Positions 17,130 through 26,234 of a DNA stretch of 64,000 nucleotides are shown here, piece after piece; positions within the stretch are counted from its first letter, which is position 1; each line of letters opens with the position of its first letter. A program made the translations under genes and the position numbers. The notes below the pieces were generated by a model. The model had not been told where the DNA came from. It worked only from the letters and a program-made list of their open reading frames with translations, and did not search any database. The stretch is from Rothia nasimurium (GTDB lineage: Bacteria > Actinomycetota > Actinomycetes > Actinomycetales > Micrococcaceae): contig NZ_SPQC01000005.1 in assembly GCF_004569295.1 (NCBI RefSeq), positions 1 to 64,000 on the forward strand, written 5' to 3'.

Positions 17130-18137
17130 ATGAGCGCCCAGCCAGAAGGCCGCAAGCTACTTCGCGTTGAAGCCCGCAATGCAGAGGTCCCCATCGAGAA
17201 GAAGCCCTCATGGATCAAAACCAAGGCCAAGGTTGGCCCCGAATACAAAGAAATGGTTGACCTAGCCCGAGGCTCTGGCCTTCACACCGTGTGTGAAGAG
17301 GCCGGCTGCCCCAACATCTACGAGTGCTGGGAAGACCGCGAAGCAACCTACCTGATCGGCGGTTCAGAATGCACCCGCCGCTGCGACTTCTGCATGATCG
17401 ACACCGGTAAGCCCGTTGCCATTGACCGCACCGAGCCCCTTAAGGTGGCCCTCAACGTCAAGAAGATGGGGCTGCGCTACGCCACCGTTACCGGCGTGGC
17501 CCGTGACGACCTTGAGGACGGCGGTGCCTGGCTTTATGCGGAAACCATCCGCCAGATTCATCGCGTTTCACCCAACACCGGCGTCGAAATCCTGATCCCC
17601 GACTTCAAGGGTAAGGAAGAGGACGTCCAGCAGGTCATCGACGCAGCCCCCGAGGTCTTCGCTCACAACCTTGAAACCGTCCCGCGTATCTTCCGTCAGA
17701 TTCGCCCCGCCTTCCGCTACGAGCGTTCCCTGGACGTCATCACCCAGGGCAAGGAAGCCGGTCTGATTACCAAGTCCAACCTGATTCTGGGCATGGGTGA
17801 AACCAATGACGAGGTGTACGAGGCCCTCTGCGACCTGCACGATGCCGGCTGCGATCTGATTACCCTTACCCAGTACCTGCGCCCCGGCCCGCTCTTCCAC
17901 CCTATCGAGCGTTGGGTCAAGCCCGCCGAGTTCATTGAGCTCTCAAAGATGGCCGAAGAAATTGGCTTTGCCGGCGTGATGGCAGGCCCCATGGTGCGCT
18001 CATCATACCGTGCAGGTAAGCTCTGGGCCCGTGCCATGAAGAAGCAGGGACGCGAAATCCCTGAGCACCTGTCGCATATCGACGACTCAGGCTTTGCTAT
18101 GCAGGAGGCCAGCTCCCTGGTAGCAGCAGGGGCCTAA
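17130..18137 (+). CDS. lipA: Lipoyl synthase (radical SAM)
   Basis: A 335-residue radical-SAM enzyme that inserts two sulfurs into protein-bound octanoyl chains. The auxiliary cluster motif CX4CX5C is Cys55, Cys60, Cys66 ([12 protein letters not shown]); the SAM cluster CX3CX2C is Cys81, Cys85, Cys88. The C-terminal RSSY, which supplies the fourth ligand of the auxiliary cluster, is present near residue 292. Strong AAAAGGAG precedes the ATG. It completes the pathway begun by LipB. A hairpin follows. Confidence 0.97.
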   Translation: MSAQPEGRKLLRVEARNAEVPIEKKPSWIKTKAKVGPEYKEMVDLARGSGLHTVCEEAGCPNIYECWEDREATYLIGGSECTRRCDFCMIDTGKPVAIDRTEPLKVALNVKKMGLRYATVTGVARDDLEDGGAWLYAETIRQIHRVSPNTGVEILIPDFKGKEEDVQQVIDAAPEVFAHNLETVPRIFRQIRPAFRYERSLDVITQGKEAGLITKSNLILGMGETNDEVYEALCDLHDAGCDLITLTQYLRPGPLFHPIERWVKPAEFIELSKMAEEIGFAGVMAGPMVRSSYRAGKLWARAMKKQGREIPEHLSHIDDSGFAMQEASSLVAAGA

Positions 18138-18161
18138 AGGAGGCTAACCCCTAGGGTTTCA

Positions 18162-18192
18162 AAGCGCCCACCGGTTTCATCGGTGGGCGCTT
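18162..18192 (+). terminator. Hairpin after lipA
   Basis: A perfect 12-bp stem (18162-18173 with 18181-18192) with a 7-base loop. No T run follows, so termination may be partial and some readthrough into the DUF4191 gene is possible. Confidence 0.55.
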
Positions 18193-18264
18193 GCCGTATA
18201 GAATGGGTAAGTTAGGGCGCGTATCGTACCCGCCCGCTCAGAATCGACTCACGAAGGAAACACA

Positions 18265-19014
18265 GTGGCTGAATCCCGTGGCAGCGCCCGCGCACAGACC
18301 CGCGAAGAAAAGAAAAAGGCTCGCGAAGAGCGCCGCGCCCAGCGCGGCCCCGGCATGTTTGCTCAGATGAAGCAGGTCTATGCCATGACCCGCGAGCAGG
18401 ACCCCAACATCCCCTGGATTCTTGCTCTGGTCTTCTTTGGCACCGTCCTGGTCTTCCTGCTCATCGGCCTGCTGCTCAACAACTGGATTACCTTCCTTCT
18501 CATCGGTATCCCCCTGGGCATTCTTTTCGCCGTCATGGTGCTCTCCCGCCGGGCAGAAAAGGCAGCCTTCGCCCAGTTGGAAGGCCAGCCCGGTCGCTCC
18601 GGTGCAGCTCTTTCAACCCTGCGTCGCGGTTGGATTTTCGAGCAGCAGCCCGTAGCCGCTAACAAGTCCCAGGACGTCGTCTTCCGCGCCATCGGCCGCC
18701 CCGGCATCGTCCTGGTCACCGAAGGGCCTACCGGCCGTGTCAACGGTCTGGTCCAGAAGGAAAAGCTCAAGTACGCCAAGATCGTACCGACCGTTCCCGT
18801 AACCGTCATCAACACCGGGCACGCTGACGGCCAGGTTGAACTCAAGCAGCTCACCAAGACCATGAACAAGCTGCCCAAGAAGCTCACCCAGCAGGAAATG
18901 CACCAGGTAGCTAACCGCATTGATTCGCTCTCGAAGCACAACAACATGCTGAACGCTATTCCTAAGGGTATTGACCCCATGCGTATGCGCCCCGACCGTC
19001 GGGGCATGCGCTAA
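18265..19014 (+). CDS. DUF4191 integral membrane protein
   Basis: A 249-residue DUF4191 protein: a basic N-terminal stretch (REEKKKAREERRAQR), two adjacent membrane helices at about residues 51-72 and 74-95, then a long soluble C-terminal domain (GWIFEQQPVAANKSQDVVFRAIGRPGIVLVTEGP ...) ending in a basic, Met-rich tail. The family is actinobacterial and almost always follows lipA; its function is not known, though the neighbourhood suggests a link with lipoylation or membrane housekeeping. Start GTG 18265 after GAAGGAAA. Confidence 0.9.
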   Translation: MAESRGSARAQTREEKKKAREERRAQRGPGMFAQMKQVYAMTREQDPNIPWILALVFFGTVLVFLLIGLLLNNWITFLLIGIPLGILFAVMVLSRRAEKAAFAQLEGQPGRSGAALSTLRRGWIFEQQPVAANKSQDVVFRAIGRPGIVLVTEGPTGRVNGLVQKEKLKYAKIVPTVPVTVINTGHADGQVELKQLTKTMNKLPKKLTQQEMHQVANRIDSLSKHNNMLNAIPKGIDPMRMRPDRRGMR

Positions 19015-19027
19015 GCCGCAGGTTTCC

Positions 19028-19077
19028 CATCAAGAAGGGGCCCGCTCAACAGATGTTGAGCGGGCCCCTTCTTGATG
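19028..19077. terminator. Strong bidirectional terminator hairpin
   Basis: A perfect 23-bp inverted repeat (19028-19050 with 19055-19077) with a 4-base AGAT loop between the convergent DUF4191 and VTT-like genes. The arms' inner part is GGGGCCCGCTCAAC; the outer part is CTTCTTGATG on one side. Confidence 0.9.
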
Positions 19078-19088
19078 CGTACAGGCTT

Positions 19089-19802
19089 CTACTGCATGGG
19101 CTTCTTCTTTGAACCGCGCCACCAGTTCATGATGAAAACGTAGGCGATCAGTGCCAGGGTTATCTGCATCATGTAGCGGTCAATGGTCTCAAGAGTGGGC
19201 TGGATGCCCTCGCCGAAACGCAACCCCAGGTAGAGGTAAAAGAGCTTATTGCCGATTGCTAGCAGGTAGATGTAAAGGCCGATAACCCAGCCCTTGAGTT
19301 TACGGATACCGGCGATAGCCACCAGAATCGTAGCCGGAATCGGTGAGAAAGGGATAAAGCCCAGCAGCAGACTCAGAAAGAGGTGCTTCTCAACAAAACC
19401 TTCAAGTTTGCGCCACCACAGGGGGGTGTGGTTAGCGAACAGCCAGGTGATGAAGTCCTGCCCCCAGTGCTTCCCCATAAAGAAGTAGACCGCCATGAAC
19501 TTGATGTGGCTGGCGGCAGCAGCTGCGGTTAGGGCTGCCAGCATGAGGGCAGCTCCCTGATTCTGGGCAGCGGTGATTAGCAGTCCCAGCCCCGAACCGG
19601 TCAGCAAAGAAACCAGCCAGGGCGCGTTGACCAGCAGACTAGGTCGCAGGGGAATCATGACCATTGAGTAAATGGTCATGAAGGCGAGCAGGCTCAGCAG
19701 AACCTTGTCGATTGGCCTGGGCTGGGTCAGAAAGGACGGTAGCGCCGGGTCGTTCTCTTTCTGTGGCTCTTCGCCGGTAGGGTTCGTCATATCGTCTTTC
19801 AT
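19089..19802 (-). CDS. VTT/DedA-like integral membrane protein
   Basis: A 237-residue protein with about five hydrophobic segments. The stretch LLLGFIPFSPIPATILVAIAG matches the characteristic half-hairpin of VTT/DedA-type proteins (usually a conserved 'F-P-x-P' with a following Gly), although the N-terminal motif is weak. DedA proteins move undecaprenyl phosphate or similar lipids across the membrane in some species; assigning that here is inference. The ATG follows immediately after the stop of the upstream RDD gene (TAA ATG), so the pair is cotranscribed. Confidence 0.65.
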   Translation of the reverse strand: MKDDMTNPTGEEPQKENDPALPSFLTQPRPIDKVLLSLLAFMTIYSMVMIPLRPSLLVNAPWLVSLLTGSGLGLLITAAQNQGAALMLAALTAAAAASHIKFMAVYFFMGKHWGQDFITWLFANHTPLWWRKLEGFVEKHLFLSLLLGFIPFSPIPATILVAIAGIRKLKGWVIGLYIYLLAIGNKLFYLYLGLRFGEGIQPTLETIDRYMMQITLALIAYVFIMNWWRGSKKKPMQ

Positions 19803-20264
19803 TTATCGAATCATCACCAAAATAGTGTGGCGGGCCCGGTCGTGCAGGCCGCGCTGGTCGGCATCCATAATGACAACGGGCAGCACCAGCATGACCATAG
19901 ACTGACGGATCAGAGCGGTCAGCCAGCCAGCGGGCTTACCATCAAGTTGCTGTACCTGCATACCGAGGGCAAAATGCCCCACCATGTGCCCCATAAAACC
20001 GGCAGCAGCAACCATATAAAGCCAGAAAATAACCAGCTGGGCAACATCAAGCACAGCGGTATTCACGCCCGGAAAAACCGTCTGCCCCAGCACAAAAAAC
20101 ATGCCCTCAATGAGCAGCCAGTCAATCCAGAAGGCCAGCAAACGGCGCACCGGGCGGGCGATAGAACCCCGCCCCGACCGCGGCCTGCCCATATTCTGCC
20201 CGGGGTACTCCTGGTCGGTAGGAGCCCCCTCTATCCAAGAACCTAAATCTCTTCTCGTAACCAC
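19803..20264 (-). CDS. RDD family membrane protein
   Basis: About 153 residues. The RDD domain has the expected RR...AFWIDWLL in helix one (Asp of the RDD signature), a GHMVGHFALGMQVQQLDGKP loop and a final DADQRGLHDRARHT, which closely follows the family's 'D-x-x-x-R-x-x-H-D-x-x-A-x-T' end. Three membrane helices. I start at GTG 20264; the frame is open to 20354 but that part is basic and lacks a ribosome site. Function of the family is unknown, probably small-molecule or ion transport. It is divergent from glnA. Confidence 0.8.
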   Translation of the reverse strand: MVTRRDLGSWIEGAPTDQEYPGQNMGRPRSGRGSIARPVRRLLAFWIDWLLIEGMFFVLGQTVFPGVNTAVLDVAQLVIFWLYMVAAAGFMGHMVGHFALGMQVQQLDGKPAGWLTALIRQSMVMLVLPVVIMDADQRGLHDRARHTILVMIR

Positions 20265-20549
20265 CCAACTAACCTTACCCGCTCTTAGCCCTTTTCCGCC
20301 CAAGAAAACCGGGCGCAGGCGTCCTACCCTCTGAGAAACCTGACCCCAAACCACCTACACTAGAAAAGGGAAACCTAGCCACCCAAACCCACGTAACACC
20401 AATGCAACTCAAGCGCCGGTACGTTACACACGCGAAACAAAAACGATACTTTAGGGCAAAAAATACGCCCTAGGCTAGAAACAACAGCGAGGGAGCCCAC
20501 CCAACCGGGCACCCATGGGTCGAAAACAACTCAAGGAGAACAAACGACC

Positions 20550-21974
20550 ATGTTCACTACCGCACAGGAAGTCCTCGACTTCATCAAGAACGAAGACATC
20601 AAGTTCGTTGACATCCGCTTCTGCGACCTGCCCGGCGTGCAGCAGCACTTCAACCTGCCCGCTAAGGCTATCGACGAAGACTTCTTCACCGTAGGCCAGA
20701 TGTTCGACGGCTCCTCAATCCGCGGCTTCCAGGGCATCGCCGAATCAGACATGCAGCTGATCCCCGACGTCACCAGCTGCTACGTTGACCCCTTCCGCCT
20801 TGAGAAGACCCTGGTCGTTACCGGCTCCATCGTCAACCCCCGCACCGGTGAATCCTACCACCGCGACCCCCGCGGCGTCGCCGAACGCGCCGAAGAATAC
20901 CTGAAGTCAACCGGCATCGCCGACACCGCCTTCTTCGCATCAGAAGCAGAATTCTTTGTCTTCGAAAACGTCCAGCACGAAGTTACCCCACAGTCAGTCT
21001 TCTTCAAGATCGACTCAGATGAGGCACCTTGGAACTCCGGCCGCAAGGAAGAAGGCGGCAACCTCGGCAACAAGACTAACACCAAGGGCGGCTACTTCCC
21101 CGTTTCCCCCGTCGACAAGCAGGCCGACCTGCGTGACGCCATGTGCGTAGCCCTCGACGAGGTAGGCCTCGAAGTAGAGCGCTCCCACCACGAAGTAGGC
21201 GCCCCCGGCCAGGCTGAGATCAACTACAAGTTCTCCACCCTCACCCAGGCAGCAGACGACCTGCTCAAGTTCAAGTACGTCATCAAGAACACCGCGGACC
21301 AGTGGGGTAAGACCGTCACCTTCATGCCCAAGCCCGTCTTCGGCGACAACGGCTCAGGCATGCACTGCCACCAGTCACTCTGGCAGGACGGCGAGCCCCT
21401 CTTCTACGACGAGCGCGGCTACGCAGGCCTCTCAGATGTTGCCCGCTGGTACATCGGCGGTCTGATTGAGCACTCCTCATCAGTTCTTGCCTTCACCAAC
21501 CCCACCGTCAACTCCTACAAGCGCCTGGTTCCCGGTTACGAAGCCCCCATCAACATGGTCTACTCCCAGGGCAACCGTTCCGCCGGTATCCGCATCCCCA
21601 TCACCGGCACCAACCCCAAGGCCAAGCGCCTCGAGTTCCGTGCACCCGACCCCTCCTCCAACCCCTACCTGGCTTTCGCAGCCCAGCTCATGGCAGGTCT
21701 GGACGGCATCCGCAACCGCATCGAACCCCCTGCACCCATCGACAAGGACCTCTACGAGCTGCCCGCCGAAGAAGCAGCAGACATCAAGAAGGCACCCGCC
21801 AACCTTGAAGAAGCCCTTGACGCCCTCGAAAAGGACCATGACTTCCTGCTGGCAGGCGATGTCTTCACCGAAGACCTCATCTCAGCCTGGATTGACTACA
21901 AGCGCAGCAACGAGCTCGTTCCCCTGCTGCTGGTCCCCCACCCCCTCGAATACCAGATGTACTACGGCGTCTAA
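20550..21974 (+). CDS. glnA: Glutamine synthetase type I, adenylylatable
   Basis: A 474-residue GS-I (beta type) that makes glutamine from glutamate, ammonia and ATP as a dodecamer. Visible motifs: FDGSSIRGF, the ATP/metal block [18 protein letters not shown], and NRSAGIRIP. The adenylylation site is present: Tyr402 in KDLYELP, the target of GlnE, which is encoded 1 kb downstream on the other strand. AAGGAG precedes the ATG; the 285-base upstream region holds its promoter. A strong terminator follows, so it is monocistronic. Confidence 0.97.
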   Translation: MFTTAQEVLDFIKNEDIKFVDIRFCDLPGVQQHFNLPAKAIDEDFFTVGQMFDGSSIRGFQGIAESDMQLIPDVTSCYVDPFRLEKTLVVTGSIVNPRTGESYHRDPRGVAERAEEYLKSTGIADTAFFASEAEFFVFENVQHEVTPQSVFFKIDSDEAPWNSGRKEEGGNLGNKTNTKGGYFPVSPVDKQADLRDAMCVALDEVGLEVERSHHEVGAPGQAEINYKFSTLTQAADDLLKFKYVIKNTADQWGKTVTFMPKPVFGDNGSGMHCHQSLWQDGEPLFYDERGYAGLSDVARWYIGGLIEHSSSVLAFTNPTVNSYKRLVPGYEAPINMVYSQGNRSAGIRIPITGTNPKAKRLEFRAPDPSSNPYLAFAAQLMAGLDGIRNRIEPPAPIDKDLYELPAEEAADIKKAPANLEEALDALEKDHDFLLAGDVFTEDLISAWIDYKRSNELVPLLLVPHPLEYQMYYGV

Positions 21975-22002
21975 GCCCCGGTAAACTGACATTCACAAGC
22001 AC

Positions 22003-22051
22003 AAAGCCGCGCTAGGCGTCCGCACCTCAAGGACGCCGCAGCGCGGCTTTT
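22003..22051 (+). terminator. Rho-independent terminator of glnA
   Basis: An 11-bp outer stem (22003-22013 with 22040-22050), then a 7-bp inner stem (GGCGTCC with GGACGCC), and TTTT at the end (22048-22051). Confidence 0.85.
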
Positions 22052-22084
22052 GCGCACCACCCCCGCTTACTCAAGGAGAGACCC

Positions 22085-22837
22085 ATGAGCCCCCAAAGCA
22101 CCATTCTCGAAGGCCGCAGCACCATCTACCGCAACGAGGTCTTCCAAACCGGCCTGATGAGCCAGCTTCTCGACGGCATCTACGACGGGGATATGACCAT
22201 CGGTGAGCTACTGGGCCACGGAAACTTCGGCGTGGGCACCTTCGACGGCCTCGACGGGGAAATGATCGTGCTTGACGGCACCTGCTACCAGATGCGCTAC
22301 GACGGTTCCATCTCGCTCGCCTCGCTCGACCAGAAGACTCCCTTTGCCGTCATCACTAATTTCGTGCCCGCCATCAAGCGCGACCTCCCCACCAACCTGC
22401 TGCGCACCTCAGCTAGCCAGGTGCTGGATAACTTCACCCTGTCAGATAACTACATGTACGCCATCAAGATCGTGGGCGACTTCGAGTGGGTACGCACCCG
22501 CACGGTCAAGAAGCAGGAGAAGCCCTACCCCAAGATGGTAGACGCTGTAGAAGGTGAAGACATCGTCCAGTTCGACAATGTACCCGGCACCATCGTGGGA
22601 TTCCGTACCCCCATCTACGAGCAGGGTATCGGTGTGCCCGGCTGCCACGCCCACTTCATCGACGACGAGCGCACCCGCGGCGGGCACGTGGTCGACTTCA
22701 AACTGCGCAGCGCCCACGTGGAAATCTGCCCCGGAACCGGCCTGCGCCTACGCCTGCCCCTAAACGAAGCCTTCTCGAACGCAGACCTATCACCCGAAGA
22801 CCTGGCAGACCAGATTTCAAAGGCTGAGAAGCACTAG
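22085..22837 (+). CDS. budA: Alpha-acetolactate decarboxylase
   Basis: A 250-residue enzyme that converts 2-acetolactate to acetoin, diverting pyruvate to a neutral product. The zinc-binding histidines are His188, His190 (GCHAHFIDDERTRGG) and His201 (GGHVV); the N-terminal part carries GELLGHGNFGVGTFDGLDGEM with the conserved glutamate. Length and layout are normal. Shine-Dalgarno CAAGGAGAG precedes the ATG. No acetolactate synthase or acetoin reductase gene is in the window, so it is an orphan placed between glnA and glnE. Confidence 0.9.
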   Translation: MSPQSTILEGRSTIYRNEVFQTGLMSQLLDGIYDGDMTIGELLGHGNFGVGTFDGLDGEMIVLDGTCYQMRYDGSISLASLDQKTPFAVITNFVPAIKRDLPTNLLRTSASQVLDNFTLSDNYMYAIKIVGDFEWVRTRTVKKQEKPYPKMVDAVEGEDIVQFDNVPGTIVGFRTPIYEQGIGVPGCHAHFIDDERTRGGHVVDFKLRSAHVEICPGTGLRLRLPLNEAFSNADLSPEDLADQISKAEKH

Positions 22838-22859
22838 TGAGTTAGGCTGTTGCCCCCAA

Positions 22860-22974
22860 GTAGCGCTACCGGGCTCGTAGCGAAGCTGCTGGCTCGGGGC
22901 TGGCGTGAATCGTCTTGTGAGCGCTAGCGAACCAGATGAGAGGGTCGGCAGCGAGCACGAGCCCGGTAAGCTAC
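22860..22974. repeat. Long imperfect inverted repeat between budA and glnE
   Basis: Arm ACCGGGCTCGT (22868-22878) pairs perfectly with ACGAGCCCGGT (22957-22967); pairing continues outward (GTAGC with GCTAC) and inward in patches (GCTGC with GCAGC). The 78-base region between can fold further. It lies between convergent genes and could act as a bidirectional terminator. The arm resembles the hairpin after panB at 28715-28746. Confidence 0.6.
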
Positions 22975-22994
22975 CTAGAGCGGTAAACCGTCTT

Positions 22995-25900
22995 CTACCC
23001 CGGGTAGAACAGCTTTTCGTAGACGGCCCGGGCCTGGCGGGTGATGCGTAGGTAGTCATCTTCGAGGACGCGCGCAGAGTTGGGGGCATACCCGCACCAG
23101 CGGGCGACAGCTTCAAGGTCTGAGCGGGTGGTCGTCAAGGTGTCCGAGGCGCGGCCGGTACGGAGCACGTTCAGGCCGCGTATCTTGGAGGCCAGTTTCC
23201 AGGCTGATGAGAGCAGGGTGGCGTCCCGTTCATCAACCAGCCCTGCCTGCACAGCGGCGTCCAGGGCTTTGAGGGTGGAGGTGGTGCGCATGCCCTCGAC
23301 CCGGTGAGCGTACTGGAGCTGTAGAAGCTGGACCAGCCACTCGACGTCCGTCAGCCCGCCTCTGCCCAGTTTGAGCTGGCGGGTCTTATCGGCCCCGCGG
23401 GGCATGCGTTCGGTTTCGACCCGGGCTTTCATACGGCGGATTTCGGTGACCTTCTCCGCGGGGAAGGTGGTGGGGTACCGGTAGGGCTCGATGAGCTCGA
23501 TAAAAGCTGCCCCTACGTATTCGGAGCCCGCGAAGAGGCGGGCCCTCAACAGGGCCTGGAATTCCCAGGTGTCTGCCCAGCGCTCGTAGTATTCGCGGAA
23601 GGATTCCAGCGAGCGCACCATGGCTCCTGCCTTGCCTTCGGGGCGCAGGTCAGCGTCGATTTCGAGCACTTTTTCGGCGCGGATTGGCGGGGTGGTGGGT
23701 TGTTTGAGCAGGGCGACCATGCGGTTGATGAGGTCGGTGGCTTCGATCTGGGCGGCTTTTTCGTCGGCTCCATCGCGCGGTATGTGCACGTACATGAGGT
23801 CGGAGTCTGATCCGTAGCCAATTTCGGCCCCGCCCTGGCGGCCCATGGCGATGACCGCTACGTCGGTTAGCGGGGTGCGGCCATCGATGTAGGTTTCTCG
23901 TTCGGCGATGGCAAGAGCCGACTGGATGGCGCCCCGGTCGATGTCGGATAGGCCGTGGGCTACTTCTGCGTTGCTGTTGATGCCGAGCGCTTCGCCCATG
24001 GCGAGGCGGAGAATTTCGCGGCGGCGCACCATGCGGACGGCTCGGATCGCTTCGGCTGAGTCGGTGTGGCGGGTGAGCTGGGAGCGTAGTTCGCCGATGA
24101 TGACGTCGGTGGCGCGGGGTTTGAGGTCTTCGGTGCGGTCGAGCCAGGCGATAGGTTCGGGGGTGTCTTCCAGCAGGTCGGTGATGAAGCGGGAGGACGC
24201 CAGCAGGGTGCAGAGGCGCTCTGCAGCGGCCGGTGAGTCGCGGAGCATTCGCAGATACCAGGGGGTGCCGCCCAGGGACTCGCTGATGCGGCGGAAGCCG
24301 AGTAAGCCGGCGTCCGGGTCCACGCCCTTGGCGAACCAGCCCAGAAGCACGGGCATGAGGGTGCGCTGGATTTCGGCTGAGCGGCGTAGACCCTTGGTGA
24401 GGGCTTCGATGTGGCCCATGGCGCGGCGGGGGTCCTTGTAGCCCAGGGCTGCCAGGCGGTCTTGCGCCGCCTGCGGGGTGAGGGCCACTTCATCTTTGGA
24501 GAGGTGGGCGACAGCGGCCAGCAGCGGACGGAAGAAGAGGCGCTCGTGCAGGGATTTCACGGCGCGTTTGATACCGGCCCACTGCTTGAGCATCTCTGGC
24601 TCGGTCAGCTGGGTGGGGGCCAGGGGGGAGTTCATGGCGCGCGCTAACGAACGCCGGTCGTTTTCTTTGACCGGCATCAGGTGGGTACGGCGCATGTAGA
24701 GCAGCTGGATGCGGTGCTCCATCACACGCAGAGTTGCGTAGTTATCTGCGAAGTCGTGGGCGTCCTTGCGGCCGATATAGCTGGCTTTTGCGAGGGCCGC
24801 GATGGAGTCGGTGGTGCTCTGGGTGCGGACGCTTTCATCGGTGCGGCCGTGCACGAGCTGCAGAAGCTGAACGGTGAATTCTACGTCGCGCAGGCCACCG
24901 GGGCCGAGCTTGATTTGTCGGTCAATCTCAGCTGCAGGGATGTTGTCGGTGACGCGTTGGCGCATGGCTTGCACTGACTCTACAAAGGAATCGCGGGCGG
25001 CAGATTCCCAGATGAAGGGGCGCATGGCTCGTGCCCAGCGGACGCCCAGCTCGGGGGTACCTGCGATGGGGCGGGCTTTGAGCAGGGCTTGGAATTCCCA
25101 GTTTTCGGCCCACCGCTTGTAGTAGGTGGTGTAGGACTCCACGGTGCGTACCAGGGCGCCGTCCTTACCTTCGGGGCGCAGGTTAGCGTCGACCTCCCAG
25201 AGGGCGGGCTCGGGGGCCGGGGCCATGATGGCCTTGGAGAGGATCATGACCAGCTCGGTACCGATCTGGGTCAGGGTATTTTCGTCGAGGGGGGCAAAGT
25301 CTTCCGGGAGGTCAGCCAGGGGTTTATGGGCGACAGCGTAGACCACGTCGACGTCTGATATGTAGTTGAGTTCGCGGGCGCCGCATTTGCCCATGCCGAT
25401 GATGGCAAGTTCTACAGCGGCTACGGTTTGTTCGCTGCGGTTCTGGGCTACTTCGGCGCGGGCGATTGCCAGGGCCCCTTCGAGGGCTGCTGCGGCCAGG
25501 TCTGCCAGAAGACGGCCAACGGTGGGCATGAACTGCACCGGTGCGAAACTGGTGAGGTCGTAGATTGCTAGTTTGGTCAGGTGACGGCGGTAGGCAACAC
25601 GCAGGGCAGTGTAGGCTTCCTTGCCGGTGAGCTGGGCGACCGGGGCGGACGTAGCCGGATCGGCTCCCACAGCCGTTAGCAGGTCGCGGCGGTAGACGGT
25701 ATCGAGCGGAGCGATAGGGGTGAGGTATTCTTCGTCGGTCTCGGGCAGCAGCGAGACGGGAAAATCTTGGCCGTCAAAAGCCGTAGGGTTAATCTCTAGC
25801 AGGTCTGCGTGCTCGGGGTGGCGAACCAAGAACTCCCCCAGCGCCTCGGAGCCGCCCAGTAAGCGGTAGAGGGCCTCGGCGTCCGCCCCCAGCTCTGCTA

Positions 25901-26165
25901 GCTGCGCCACCTTGGGGGCGCGTTCAATGAGTCTGACCAGGGCAGGCAGGGCGATATCGGGAGAAGGAGCTAGGCGCAGACCCTCAAACAGCTTGGCGCG
26001 GTCTAGACCTTCTAGCTCCCGGGAGTTGAGCCAGCGGGCGCTTTTAGCCGCATCGTAGAACCCCAGGGATGCCATCTCGCTCATCAGACGCACCTGGGCC
26101 TTGCGTTCTTCTTCGGCGCGGCGGGCGGCTTCTTCAGGGGTTTCGTTCTGCGGGGTCTGGGTCAC
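22995..26165 (-). CDS. glnE: Bifunctional glutamine synthetase adenylyltransferase/adenylyl-removing enzyme
   Basis: A 1,056-residue GlnE with two nucleotidyltransferase halves. The N-terminal deadenylylating half has GKCGARELNYISDVDVVYA and the C-terminal adenylylating half GRQGGAEIGYGSDSDLMYV, each with a DxD metal site. Each half ends in a helical GlnD-like region containing LRDVEFTVQLLQLVHG or GGLTDVEWLVQLLQLQY. Length is slightly above the E. coli enzyme, as is usual in actinobacteria. Start GTG 26165 with AAGGAGAC six bases upstream. It lies downstream of glnA2, the common actinobacterial order, and its substrate GlnA (Tyr402) is coded nearby. Confidence 0.97.
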   Translation of the reverse strand: MTQTPQNETPEEAARRAEEERKAQVRLMSEMASLGFYDAAKSARWLNSRELEGLDRAKLFEGLRLAPSPDIALPALVRLIERAPKVAQLAELGADAEALYRLLGGSEALGEFLVRHPEHADLLEINPTAFDGQDFPVSLLPETDEEYLTPIAPLDTVYRRDLLTAVGADPATSAPVAQLTGKEAYTALRVAYRRHLTKLAIYDLTSFAPVQFMPTVGRLLADLAAAALEGALAIARAEVAQNRSEQTVAAVELAIIGMGKCGARELNYISDVDVVYAVAHKPLADLPEDFAPLDENTLTQIGTELVMILSKAIMAPAPEPALWEVDANLRPEGKDGALVRTVESYTTYYKRWAENWEFQALLKARPIAGTPELGVRWARAMRPFIWESAARDSFVESVQAMRQRVTDNIPAAEIDRQIKLGPGGLRDVEFTVQLLQLVHGRTDESVRTQSTTDSIAALAKASYIGRKDAHDFADNYATLRVMEHRIQLLYMRRTHLMPVKENDRRSLARAMNSPLAPTQLTEPEMLKQWAGIKRAVKSLHERLFFRPLLAAVAHLSKDEVALTPQAAQDRLAALGYKDPRRAMGHIEALTKGLRRSAEIQRTLMPVLLGWFAKGVDPDAGLLGFRRISESLGGTPWYLRMLRDSPAAAERLCTLLASSRFITDLLEDTPEPIAWLDRTEDLKPRATDVIIGELRSQLTRHTDSAEAIRAVRMVRRREILRLAMGEALGINSNAEVAHGLSDIDRGAIQSALAIAERETYIDGRTPLTDVAVIAMGRQGGAEIGYGSDSDLMYVHIPRDGADEKAAQIEATDLINRMVALLKQPTTPPIRAEKVLEIDADLRPEGKAGAMVRSLESFREYYERWADTWEFQALLRARLFAGSEYVGAAFIELIEPYRYPTTFPAEKVTEIRRMKARVETERMPRGADKTRQLKLGRGGLTDVEWLVQLLQLQYAHRVEGMRTTSTLKALDAAVQAGLVDERDATLLSSAWKLASKIRGLNVLRTGRASDTLTTTRSDLEAVARWCGYAPNSARVLEDDYLRITRQARAVYEKLFYPG

Positions 26166-26191
26166 CGCTGTCTCCTTAGGGATTAATTACA

Positions 26192-26225
26192 GCAGGCGCA
26201 ACACCGCCTGTGGTGTTGCGCCTGC
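26192..26225 (-). terminator. Intercistronic hairpin glnA2-glnE
   Basis: A perfect 14-bp stem (26192-26205 with 26212-26225) with a 6-base loop. After the stem on the minus strand comes CTGTAATTAATCC, not a T tract, so attenuation or mRNA protection is as likely as termination. Confidence 0.6.
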
Positions 26226-26234
26226 ATACGGGCA

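Noticed and set aside
22085-22837. budA as a recent transfer
   Set aside because: Its codon and base use (CCC, CTG, GGC preference) look like the neighbouring genes, and no mobile element is near.
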